Positions 1 to 5,896 of a stretch of 8,452 bases of DNA are shown piece by piece (position 1 is the first letter of the stretch; each line of letters opens with the position of its first letter). Under the pieces are notes generated by a model, which worked only from the letters and a program-made list of their open reading frames with translations, was not told the DNA's origin and did no database searches. This DNA is from Prevotellaceae bacterium UBA5903 (GTDB taxonomy: Bacteria > Bacteroidota > Bacteroidia > Bacteroidales > Bacteroidaceae). Made by a program: the position numbers and the translations under genes. Where the stretch lies: assembly GCA_002431845.1 (NCBI GenBank), contig DJEH01000152.1:1-8452 (forward strand). Direction: 5' to 3'.

Positions 1-2
1 TG

Positions 3-56
3 ACCGATGAAGCCTGTGATTATGGCGGAAACAATGTGCTAAGGCATACCAATTAA
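3..56 (+). CDS. Possible 3' end of an upstream gene (partial)
   Basis: Reading from base 3, the + strand is open for 17 codons (TDEACDYGGNN...) and ends at a TAA at 54-56. This could be the C-terminus of a gene beginning left of the window. The stretch is too short to assign a family, and a minus-strand frame (66 down to 1) is also open here, so the call rests only on an open frame and on the shared strand of all downstream genes. Confidence 0.22.
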   Translation, partial: TDEACDYGGNNVLRHTN

Positions 57-78
57 TGTAGGACATGATTGTATGAAT

Positions 79-97
79 TAATTTTGAATACCTACTA
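79..97 (+). repeat. Solo copy of the AGTAGGT intergenic repeat end
   Basis: TAATTTTGAATACCTACTA matches 16 of 19 bases with 2207-2225, in direct orientation. Its core (84-96) is an exact 13-base inverted match to 2047-2059. The 2045-2226 element therefore seems to have at least one further end-like copy, here placed upstream of the merR-radA pair. No matching left end is clear in bases 1-78. It could be a remnant of a repeat element or a protein-binding site; its function is unknown. Confidence 0.5.
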
Positions 98-186
98 AAA
101 GTTCAAATATTATGTTTAAAAACTCTTTGAGTGCCTACTCTGCATGGATATAAGCTGGCTAAGAAATATCAATCGGAAAAAAAATG

Positions 187-194
187 TATATTTG
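187..194 (+). promoter_or_regulatory. Candidate -7 promoter box for merR-radA
   Basis: TATATTTG fits the Bacteroidetes primary sigma-factor -7 consensus TAnnTTTG. It lies about 54 bases before the regulator's ATG, giving a short leader of roughly 45 bases. No clear TTTG/TTG -33 element sits 19-21 bases upstream, so the call rests on the -7 box and its position. The spacer 57-247 otherwise shows only the repeat at 79-97. Confidence 0.5.
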
Positions 195-247
195 CAACTA
201 TAAGTAGCATAAGCCCTATGTTGGGAAGTAATAATGATAGATAAACA

Positions 248-595
248 ATGGCTCAAGATAATAATACGGAGGAGAAATACTACTATACCATCAGCGAGGT
301 GGCGCAGATGCTTGGCGTGAGCGAAACCTTGTTGCGTTATTGGGAAAAAGAATTTCCGCAACAGATAAATCCTACAAAGGGAGCACGTGGCGTGCGCAGA
401 TATACCAAGGAAAATATTGAAAAAATACGGGTGGTTTACGACCTCGTAAAAGTACGCGGATTGAAACTTGCAGCGGCTCGAGATGTGCTGAAACAAAATA
501 AGCAAGGTACGGTGCAAACGCTTGAGGTAATACAACGCTTGCGCAAGGTAAAAGAAGAACTTATTGCCATGAAGTACTCGCTCGAAGGCATGTAG
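248..595 (+). CDS. MerR family transcriptional regulator (small, no effector domain)
   Basis: This 115-residue protein is a DNA-binding regulator of the MerR superfamily. The helix-turn-helix covers about residues 14-33 (TISEVAQMLGVSETLLRYWE), followed by the wing with the typical RGVRRY motif at 47-52 and the rest of the MerR DNA-binding domain to about residue 80. Residues 87-111 are charged and helical, likely the dimerising coiled coil. There is no C-terminal effector domain and no cysteine, so metal or thiol sensing of the classical kind is unlikely. MerR proteins normally act as dimers at promoters; the target and signal are unknown here. The ATG at 248 has an A-rich leader (ataaacaATG) and no Shine-Dalgarno sequence, as usual for Bacteroidetes. 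The stop is 46 bases before the preferred radA start, so co-transcription is likely. Confidence 0.9.
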   Translation: MAQDNNTEEKYYYTISEVAQMLGVSETLLRYWEKEFPQQINPTKGARGVRRYTKENIEKIRVVYDLVKVRGLKLAAARDVLKQNKQGTVQTLEVIQRLRKVKEELIAMKYSLEGM

Positions 596-641
596 TTGAT
601 TGTGGAAAACTTTTGTTGAAACAATAAAAAAGAAAAGAGCT

Positions 642-2030
642 GTGGTAAAATCAAAAACCATTTACGTATGTTCAGAGTGTGGGATGGATTCGCCAAAATG
701 GGTTGGTAAATGTCCATCGTGTGGAGCGTGGAACACGATGAAAGAGATGACCATCCGCCCCGAAAGCAATTCGGCAATAGGAAGCCGCGAAGCGCGTCAT
801 TCCTTAGTGGGGGGTGGCTTGCGTTCGCCACATCCTATACGTTTGTCTGAAGTTGCGGCATCTGAAGAGCCTCGCATTCTCACAGCCGATACCGAATTTA
901 ACCGAGTATTGGGTGGAGGCATTGTGCCAGGGTCAATGACGCTGATAGGGGGAGAACCTGGCATAGGCAAATCTACGCTCTTGCTGCAAACCATTGTAAA
1001 AATGCAAGGACAGACAATTCTGTATGTTAGTGGCGAAGAGAGCGAACATCAAATAAAACTGCGTGCCGACCGCATCACTCAAGACGAAAGTAACGTAATG
1101 CTCTTGTGCGAGACGCGTTTGGAACAAATATTTGCGCATATAAAAAATGTGCACCCTAACTTGGTTGTTATAGACTCTATACAAACCATGTCGGTGGAGA
1201 ATGTTGATTCATCACCAGGTAGCATTGCGCAAATACGTGAGTGTGCAGCCTCGTTGCTCAAATATGCCAAAGAGAGCGGTGTGCCCGTTATTTTGGTAGG
1301 ACACATCACAAAGGATGGAACCATTGCGGGCCCTAAAGTGCTTGAGCATATAGTAGACACCGTGTTGCAGTTTGAGGGCGATCGCCATTACATGTACCGC
1401 ATATTGCGCAGCATAAAAAACCGTTTTGGTTCAACCTCAGAGTTGGGGATTTATGAGATGCGTAACGATGGTTTGCGTCCTGTGGATAACCCCTCAGAAC
1501 TATTGCTTACGCAAGGGGGTGACGAACTGAGCGGTATAGCTATTGCGGCTGCTATTGAGGGAGTTCGCCCTTTCTTAATCGAAACCCAAGCACTCGTGTC
1601 TACCGCAGCATACGGCACCCCGCAACGCTCGGCAACAGGCTTTGACTTGCGACGTCTCAACATGCTGTTAGCCGTATTAGAGAAGAGGGTAGGCTTTAAG
1701 TTGGCACAAAAAGACGTGTTCCTTAACATAGCTGGTGGTATAAAAGTGACCGATCCCGCAATAGACCTATCGGTGATAGCCTCAGTGTTGTCGAGCAATG
1801 TAGATACCGCCATAGAGCGCAATGTGTGCATGGCAGGCGAGGTAGGACTGAGCGGCGAGATACGTCCTGTTACGCGCATCACACAGCGTGTGTCTGAGGC
1901 TGCAAAACTAGGTTTTTCGCGCATACTCATACCAGAAGGAAACATAAAGGGACTGGATTTAAGCAAACAAACTATAGAGGTTGTACCCGTTACGCGTGTA
2001 GAGGCAGCTCTGCGCGAATTGTTTGGATAA
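642..2030 (+). CDS. radA: DNA repair protein RadA
   Basis: RadA is a RecA-related ATPase that helps process recombination intermediates and promotes branch migration. All family landmarks are present, numbered from GTG 642: an N-terminal C4 zinc finger (C10, C13, C24, C27), Walker A GEPGIGKST at 104-112 (K110), Walker B LVVIDS ending near D178, the RadA signature KNRFG at 259-263, and a C-terminal Lon-protease-like domain from about residue 290. The GTG start gives 462 residues, close to the usual 455-460, and an N-terminus (MVKSKTIYVC) like that of other RadA proteins. The same frame also opens with a TTG at 600, which would add 14 residues (WKTFVETIKKKRAV) not typical of the family. An AAGAAAAGAG stretch precedes the GTG. 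It follows the MerR gene closely and is probably in its operon. Identity is certain; the start is moderately sure. Confidence 0.96.
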   Translation: MVKSKTIYVCSECGMDSPKWVGKCPSCGAWNTMKEMTIRPESNSAIGSREARHSLVGGGLRSPHPIRLSEVAASEEPRILTADTEFNRVLGGGIVPGSMTLIGGEPGIGKSTLLLQTIVKMQGQTILYVSGEESEHQIKLRADRITQDESNVMLLCETRLEQIFAHIKNVHPNLVVIDSIQTMSVENVDSSPGSIAQIRECAASLLKYAKESGVPVILVGHITKDGTIAGPKVLEHIVDTVLQFEGDRHYMYRILRSIKNRFGSTSELGIYEMRNDGLRPVDNPSELLLTQGGDELSGIAIAAAIEGVRPFLIETQALVSTAAYGTPQRSATGFDLRRLNMLLAVLEKRVGFKLAQKDVFLNIAGGIKVTDPAIDLSVIASVLSSNVDTAIERNVCMAGEVGLSGEIRPVTRITQRVSEAAKLGFSRILIPEGNIKGLDLSKQTIEVVPVTRVEAALRELFG

Positions 2031-2091
2031 ACATTTTGCAAACATAAGTAGGTATTCAAGATTATCAATTAAATCAATCCTATATACATTT

Positions 2092-2099
2092 TATATTTG
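2092..2099 (+). promoter_or_regulatory. Candidate -7 box inside the palindromic element
   Basis: TATATTTG matches TAnnTTTG and is the only such box seen on the + strand between radA and the dehydrogenase start at 2247. If used, transcription would begin near 2106 and the perfect hairpin at 2131-2166 would lie in a leader of about 140 bases. No -33 TTG is seen at the right distance, so support is weak. Confidence 0.25.
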
Positions 2100-2130
2100 A
2101 AGCACTTCCTGTGTTGCATCTTAAATATAT

Positions 2131-2166
2131 GTTTTCAGTCGCATAGTTCGCTATGCGACTGAAAAC
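2131..2166. terminator. Perfect 16-bp hairpin with TTCG loop; possible bidirectional terminator of radA
   Basis: GTTTTCAGTCGCATAG (2131-2146) and CTATGCGACTGAAAAC (2151-2166) are exact reverse complements around the four-base loop TTCG, and T2130/A2167 add one more pair. It lies 100 bases past the radA stop. The following bases (aaattcctaag) contain no T-run, so it is not a classical intrinsic terminator. It could still stop or protect transcripts, act as a leader structure for the next gene, or be merely the core of the surrounding palindrome. The hairpin is plain; its role is inferred. Confidence 0.5.
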
Positions 2167-2246
2167 AAATTCCTAAGTTACATTCATATAAAGCACTTCA
2201 AAAAAATAATTATGAACACCTACTTAGAACATAATTAAGCATTTTT

Positions 2247-4097
2247 ATGTATCAAAAAGATAAAGATAACCGCAGAAAAAAAACGGTAAAACATAGTAAT
2301 AAAAAGGTTGCCGACCGAAAGCAACAATCAACAACTTTTGCTTTTTCGCAAGGTCAAGGCGATCGCAAGGGCAAGTTTGTTCCGCGTTTGCCAGGGGCAA
2401 AAAGAGAAACTAAGCCCTATAAAGAGTTTGGCGAACAGCCTGGGACAGGACGTAGCGAAATGGGCATTACTCAAAACGAAAATGGCTTATACACCCTTCG
2501 GGTAACCCCCGACATAGCCTATGACGAAGAGCGATTGAAGAGCTACATGGCCAAGCAAATGCACCTTGATGTTCGCACCATCCGTGCGTTGCGCATTCGC
2601 AAACGTAGCATTGATGCTCGCCAGCGCACCATCTACATCAACCTCGGTGTAGAACTATTTATTAATCAAGAACCGCCACAAACATTATTCACACCTATTG
2701 ACTATCCAAGCGTAGAGCATGCTCCGCGTGTAATCGTGGTGGGGGCTGGTCCTGGTGGCCTGTTTGCAGCTTTGCGACTCATAGAGTTGGGCAAGCGCCC
2801 TATAGTGCTTGAACGTGGCAAAAATGTTCACGACCGTCGCAAGGATATAGCCCTAATCAGTCGTCAGCACCAAGTAAATGCCGAGAGCAACTATTCTTTT
2901 GGCGAGGGGGGAGCGGGGGCCTTCTCAGATGGCAAACTCTATACACGTTCAAAAAAACGCGGCAATGTAGACAAAATATTGCGTGTGTTCTGCCAGTTTG
3001 GAGCCTCTACTGACATATTGATAGATGCACACCCACACATCGGAACCGACCGTCTGCCACGCATAATCGAAAACATGCGCAACCAAATTATAAATTGTGG
3101 TGGAGAAGTGCATTTTGAAACACGTGTAGATAAGCTCATCATCGAACATAGCCAGGTGAAAGGTGTAGAGTGCAATACGGGCGAAACCTTTGTTGGTCCT
3201 GTAATCTTAGCCACTGGTCATTCGGCTCGCGACGTTTATCGCCACCTATATCAAGCTGGTGTAAACATCGAGGCAAAAGGCATAGCTGTTGGTGTCAGAT
3301 TGGAACATCCTGCCCATTTGATAGACCAAATACAATATCACAATCACGAGGGCAGAGGTAAATGTCTGCCAGCTGCCGAATATGCTTATGTAGCACAAAG
3401 CCAAGGTAGAGGTGTATATAGTTTTTGTATGTGCCCAGGCGGTATTGTAGTGCCAGCAGCCAGTGGACCACAGCAAATAGTGGTTAATGGTATGAGTCCG
3501 TCGTTACGTAACTCTGCATGGAGCAATTCGGGTATGGTGGTAGAAACTCGTCCAGAGGACTTAGAGGGAGAACTCAAGCCTTTCTTAACAGAGGCTATGG
3601 CTGATGGTAACTTTGCATCTACACACACCGATATGTTTGATGTAAATAACCCATTGCGTATGATGTACTTTCAAGAAGCACTCGAAAAGGCTTGTTGGCA
3701 ACAAGGCAATCGCAGCCAAACGGCCCCAGCACAGCGCATGGCCGACTTTGTAAATTGTCGCTTGAGCTACGACCTTCCTAAATCAAGCTATTCACCAGGA
3801 CTTGTTTCATCGCCTTTACACTTTTGGATGCCTCGTTTCATTACGCAGCGACTCATTGATGGCTTTAATGCTTTTGGGCGCAGAAGCCGTGGCTTCTTAA
3901 CCAACGAAGCAGTAGTAATAGCAGCCGAAACACGAACTTCGGCACCTGTGCGCATATTGCGAAATCACGATAACTTGTGCCATGTAAGCATCGGTGGACT
4001 CTATCCTTGTGGCGAGGGAGCAGGCTATGCAGGAGGCATAGTTAGCGCTGCTATTGACGGCGAACGTTGTGCTGAGGCTGTAGCTGCAATGATATAA
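2247..4097 (+). CDS. FAD-dependent dehydrogenase (COG2509-type NAD(P)/FAD oxidoreductase) with basic N-terminal extension
   Basis: A 616-residue cytoplasmic flavoprotein. The FAD-binding Rossmann motif is at G166-A-G-P-G-G171, with the ribose-binding E189 after the second strand (VLERGK). It is followed by the family's conserved SFGEGGAGAFSDGKLYTR block (217-234), the HPHIGTDRLP segment, an ATGHSARD motif, and a C-terminal GEGAGYAGG (589-597) that closes the FAD site. Residues about 80-145 (from LRVTPDIAYDEE) form the small N-terminal domain typical of these proteins. The physiological substrate of this widespread group is not known. Residues 1-71 are unusual: a lysine-, arginine- and glutamine-rich low-complexity stretch, making the protein longer than the usual 520-550. 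A second in-frame ATG at 2460 (MGITQNENGL) would give a conventional 545-residue protein, so the start is uncertain. There is no signal peptide or membrane segment. Confidence 0.9.
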   Translation: MYQKDKDNRRKKTVKHSNKKVADRKQQSTTFAFSQGQGDRKGKFVPRLPGAKRETKPYKEFGEQPGTGRSEMGITQNENGLYTLRVTPDIAYDEERLKSYMAKQMHLDVRTIRALRIRKRSIDARQRTIYINLGVELFINQEPPQTLFTPIDYPSVEHAPRVIVVGAGPGGLFAALRLIELGKRPIVLERGKNVHDRRKDIALISRQHQVNAESNYSFGEGGAGAFSDGKLYTRSKKRGNVDKILRVFCQFGASTDILIDAHPHIGTDRLPRIIENMRNQIINCGGEVHFETRVDKLIIEHSQVKGVECNTGETFVGPVILATGHSARDVYRHLYQAGVNIEAKGIAVGVRLEHPAHLIDQIQYHNHEGRGKCLPAAEYAYVAQSQGRGVYSFCMCPGGIVVPAASGPQQIVVNGMSPSLRNSAWSNSGMVVETRPEDLEGELKPFLTEAMADGNFASTHTDMFDVNNPLRMMYFQEALEKACWQQGNRSQTAPAQRMADFVNCRLSYDLPKSSYSPGLVSSPLHFWMPRFITQRLIDGFNAFGRRSRGFLTNEAVVIAAETRTSAPVRILRNHDNLCHVSIGGLYPCGEGAGYAGGIVSAAIDGERCAEAVAAMI

Positions 4098-4123
4098 ATG
4101 CAACACTAAAAAAGTTGTTGCAT
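4098..4123 (+). terminator. Weak hairpin just after the FAD dehydrogenase stop
   Basis: ATGCAACA (4098-4105) and TGTTGCAT (4116-4123) form an 8-bp stem with a ten-base A-rich loop, starting directly after the TAA. There is no T-run behind it. It may protect the 3' end or slow transcription. Low confidence as a terminator. Confidence 0.25.
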
Positions 4124-4135
4124 GTGGTAGACACC

Positions 4136-4151
4136 ATTTTATGCATAAAAT
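4136..4151. promoter_or_regulatory. Perfect 16-bp palindrome, possible operator
   Basis: ATTTTATGCATAAAAT is an exact palindrome with no spacer, about 39 bases upstream of the -7 box at 4190-4197. Such gapless symmetry suits a dimeric DNA-binding protein better than an RNA hairpin. Its AT-richness raises the odds of chance occurrence, and no other copy was noticed in the window. Confidence 0.3.
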
Positions 4152-4162
4152 AAAGATAGAAT

Positions 4163-4188
4163 AATGATACCACTTTATCATTTTTTTT
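4163..4188 (+). terminator. AT-rich stem followed by T-run, possible terminator of the FAD dehydrogenase gene
   Basis: AATGATA (4163-4169) pairs with TATCATT (4176-4182) across a six-base loop and runs straight into eight T residues (4181-4188). The layout is that of an intrinsic terminator, but the stem is short and only one G-C pair strong. It ends two bases before the next gene's -7 box, so the two would be packed back to back. Confidence 0.35.
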
Positions 4189-4189
4189 C

Positions 4190-4197
4190 TACTTTTG
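4190..4197 (+). promoter_or_regulatory. Candidate -7 promoter box for the nucleotidyltransferase
   Basis: TACTTTTG fits TAnnTTTG and is followed by CAAA, as in many Bacteroidetes promoters. A start near 4204 would give a leader of about 100 bases. That leader holds complementary GCGTTA (4202-4207) and TAACGC (4249-4254) and an inner TGAAA/TTTCA pair, so it may fold. No clear -33 TTG was found. Confidence 0.5.
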
Positions 4198-4305
4198 CAA
4201 AGCGTTAATAGCAAAGATAGGGGTGAAAAACTCTTTCATGACTTTATGTAACGCAAAACAGACAATTAAAACATCTAACAACATAAAACAATCTTTCATA
4301 GCAAA

Positions 4306-5217
4306 ATGAAACCTACACTATTTCTTTTGGCAGCTGGTATGGGCAGCCGTTATGGTGGCTTGAAGCAATTGGACGAACTTGGCCCACATGGTGAAACCAT
4401 TATGGATTACTCAATTTACGACGCAATCCATGCAGGATTTGGCAAGTTGGTATTTGTTATCCGTAAGGATTTTGAAGACGATTTCCGTCGTATCGTTCTT
4501 TCAAAGTACGAGGGTCACATTCCTTGCGAACTCGTATTCCAAAGCCTTGATGCTCTTCCCGAAGGTTTCACATGTCCAAAGGATCGTACTAAGCCTTGGG
4601 GTACTAACCACGCATTGATGATGGGCGAAAGCGTTATCAACGAACCATTTGCAGTGCTCAACTGCGATGACTTCTACGATCGCGACGCATTTAAAGTGAT
4701 GGGTAAATGGTTGAGCGAACTTCCTGAAGGCTCAACAGGCAAGTATGCAATGGTTGGTTTCCGTGTGGGTAATACACTCTCAGATAGCGGAACTGTAAGC
4801 CGTGGTATTTGTGAAAACGATGCTAATCACCACCTTACTTCAGTGGTTGAACGCACAAAGATACAACGTTTTGATGGCGTTGTTAAATATCTTGATGACA
4901 ACGACGAATGGGTATCAATCCCTGATACAACTCCTGTATCAATGAACTTCTGGGGCTTTACTCCCGACTATTTCAAGCATAGTACAGAGTTCTTCAAGAC
5001 TTTCCTTTCTGACCCTAAGAATATGGAAAATCTTAAGAGCGAATTCTTTATTCCTCTCATGGTAGACCATTTGATTAAGACTGGTCAGGCAACTTGTGAA
5101 GTGCTTGATACTACTTCAAAATGGTTTGGTGTAACCTATCCAGAGGATCGTCCAGGTGTAGTAGAGAAGTTCCAAAAACTTGCTGACGAAGGCGTATATC
5201 CCGAAAAAATGTTCTAA
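4306..5217 (+). CDS. Nucleotidyltransferase (sugar-phosphate NTP transferase fold)
   Basis: This 303-residue cytoplasmic enzyme belongs to the NTP_transferase family, which joins a nucleoside triphosphate to a sugar phosphate to make an NDP-sugar and pyrophosphate. The nucleotide-binding loop is LAAGMGSRYGGLKQL (8-22), with R15 and K20 in the conserved places. The acidic metal-binding segment is LNCDDFY (118-124; D121, D122), followed by GKYAMVGFRVGNTLSDSGTVSRG, which shapes the sugar pocket. The exact sugar and nucleotide cannot be read from the motifs. Nearby genes offer no pathway partner, so it looks like a stand-alone unit with its own promoter and terminator. Arginine codons are nearly all CGT/CGC with no AGA or AGG seen, in contrast to the preceding gene, which suggests strong expression. 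The start ATG follows an A-rich leader without a Shine-Dalgarno sequence. Confidence 0.88.
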   Translation: MKPTLFLLAAGMGSRYGGLKQLDELGPHGETIMDYSIYDAIHAGFGKLVFVIRKDFEDDFRRIVLSKYEGHIPCELVFQSLDALPEGFTCPKDRTKPWGTNHALMMGESVINEPFAVLNCDDFYDRDAFKVMGKWLSELPEGSTGKYAMVGFRVGNTLSDSGTVSRGICENDANHHLTSVVERTKIQRFDGVVKYLDDNDEWVSIPDTTPVSMNFWGFTPDYFKHSTEFFKTFLSDPKNMENLKSEFFIPLMVDHLIKTGQATCEVLDTTSKWFGVTYPEDRPGVVEKFQKLADEGVYPEKMF

Positions 5218-5252
5218 TCTAAAGCATTAGCAACACAAATAATTCAAATAAT

Positions 5253-5287
5253 AAAAAGAGCGGTGAAGTGAACTCACTGCTCTTTTT
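5253..5287. terminator. Strong intrinsic terminator after the nucleotidyltransferase gene
   Basis: AAAAAGAGCGGTGA (5253-5266) and TCACTGCTCTTTTT (5274-5287) pair over 14 positions with one G-U wobble, around a seven-base loop. The 3' arm ends in five T residues and the 5' arm begins with five A residues, so it could work in both directions. It lies 35 bases past the stop codon and ends two bases before the next -7 box. Confidence 0.8.
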
Positions 5288-5288
5288 G

Positions 5289-5296
5289 TATCTTTG
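5289..5296 (+). promoter_or_regulatory. Candidate -7 promoter box for the flavin reductase operon
   Basis: TATCTTTG fits TAnnTTTG, is followed by CAAA as at 4190, and lies about 50 bases before the ATG at 5348. The region where a -33 element is expected is the terminator stem, which contains no TTG. The preceding terminator makes an independent promoter here likely. Confidence 0.5.
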
Positions 5297-5347
5297 CAAA
5301 ACAATAAAATAGCTGTATAATAACTCATTTGCATTATCATAAAAACA

Positions 5348-5866
5348 ATGAAAAAATCAACAATTGAAGCTTTGGCAAAAGAAAACGCATTCGACCTTAT
5401 TAGCAAGGAGTGGATGCTTGTAACGGCAGGAAAAAAGGATAACTTTAACATGATGACAGCCTCGTGGGGTGGCATCGGATGGTTATGGAACAAACCTGTA
5501 GCATTTATCTTTATTCGTCCAGAGCGCCATACCTATCCATTAATAGAAGAAAACGAGTATCTTACATTGTCATTCTTGGGCAATGCCGAAGAAATGCGTA
5601 GTATTTATAACTTCTGTGGAACAAAATCAGGGCGTGACTACGACAAGGCAAAAGAAACAGGACTCGTACCTGTAGAAACCGAACATGGCACTATAGGTTT
5701 TGAACAATCGCGTCTTACAATAGAGGCACGTAAAATGTTTCGTTCGGATTTTAAACCCGAGCAATTCCTTGACAAAGAAGCGCTCGAACGTTGGTATGAC
5801 GACAAGCCAGGAGGCTCATTCCATACGATGTATATAGTAGAAATAGTAAACGTTTACGAAAAGTAG
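5348..5866 (+). CDS. Flavin reductase family protein (FMN-binding split barrel)
   Basis: A 172-residue cytoplasmic protein of the flavin reductase-like (DIM6/NTAB-type) family, which binds FMN and commonly passes electrons from NAD(P)H to flavin. Visible family features are the strand-loop NMMTASWGGIGWLWNKP (34-50), which contacts the FMN phosphate and ring, the RPERHTY segment (57-63), and the YLTLSFLG strand (71-78). The C-terminal part (GTIGFEQSRLTIEARKMF, then FHTMYIVEI) completes the barrel. Length is normal. The electron acceptor or partner cannot be told; no monooxygenase gene is visible nearby. It is the first of three genes separated by only 29-30 bases, presumably one operon. The ATG follows aaaaaca, the A-rich leader style of the other genes. 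Confidence 0.88.
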   Translation: MKKSTIEALAKENAFDLISKEWMLVTAGKKDNFNMMTASWGGIGWLWNKPVAFIFIRPERHTYPLIEENEYLTLSFLGNAEEMRSIYNFCGTKSGRDYDKAKETGLVPVETEHGTIGFEQSRLTIEARKMFRSDFKPEQFLDKEALERWYDDKPGGSFHTMYIVEIVNVYEK

Positions 5867-5896
5867 CACTATAGCCAATTTAATGCCAAAAGAGTT

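Larger units (their letters stand above)
2045..2226. repeat. Long imperfect palindromic intergenic element (MITE/REP-like)
   Basis: The spacer between radA and the FAD dehydrogenase is largely one imperfect inverted repeat. Its ends, TAAGTAGGTATTCA (2045-2058) and TGAACACCTACTTA (2213-2226), are complementary at 13 of 14 positions. Partial complementarity continues inward (TTGAAG 2097-2102 with CTTCAA 2196-2201) to a perfect hairpin at 2131-2166. AAGCACTTC also recurs as a direct repeat (2100-2108, 2191-2199). There is no coding potential. The shape, terminal inverted repeats around a non-coding palindrome with a further end-like copy at 79-97, suggests a non-autonomous mobile or REP-like element. 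This is inferred from internal symmetry only. Confidence 0.55.

Noticed and set aside
1..66. Open minus-strand frame starting at 66 and running off the left edge
   Set aside because: Only 22 codons, histidine-rich with no recognisable motif, no promoter box on that strand, and all other genes are on the + strand.
130..141. GAGTGCCTACTC as another copy of the CCTACT repeat or a small operator
   Set aside because: Only CCTACT is shared with the repeat and the four-base symmetric arms are too short to be meaningful.
267..275. GGAGGAG, a strong Shine-Dalgarno-like stretch
   Set aside because: It sits inside the merR coding region, with no start codon at a suitable distance, and other genes here do not use such sites.
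116..661. 181-codon minus-strand open frame
   Set aside because: It lies opposite the clearly recognised MerR gene and the start of radA; its Phe/Tyr/His-rich product shows no domain.
1451..2068. 205-codon minus-strand open frame
   Set aside because: It is the antisense of the conserved Lon-like domain of RadA and shows no motif of its own.
2041..2232. AACAT on both sides of the palindromic element (2041-2045 and 2228-2232) as a target-site duplication
   Set aside because: The left copy overlaps the element's end by one base and the right copy is separated from it by a base; five AT-rich bases can easily recur by chance.
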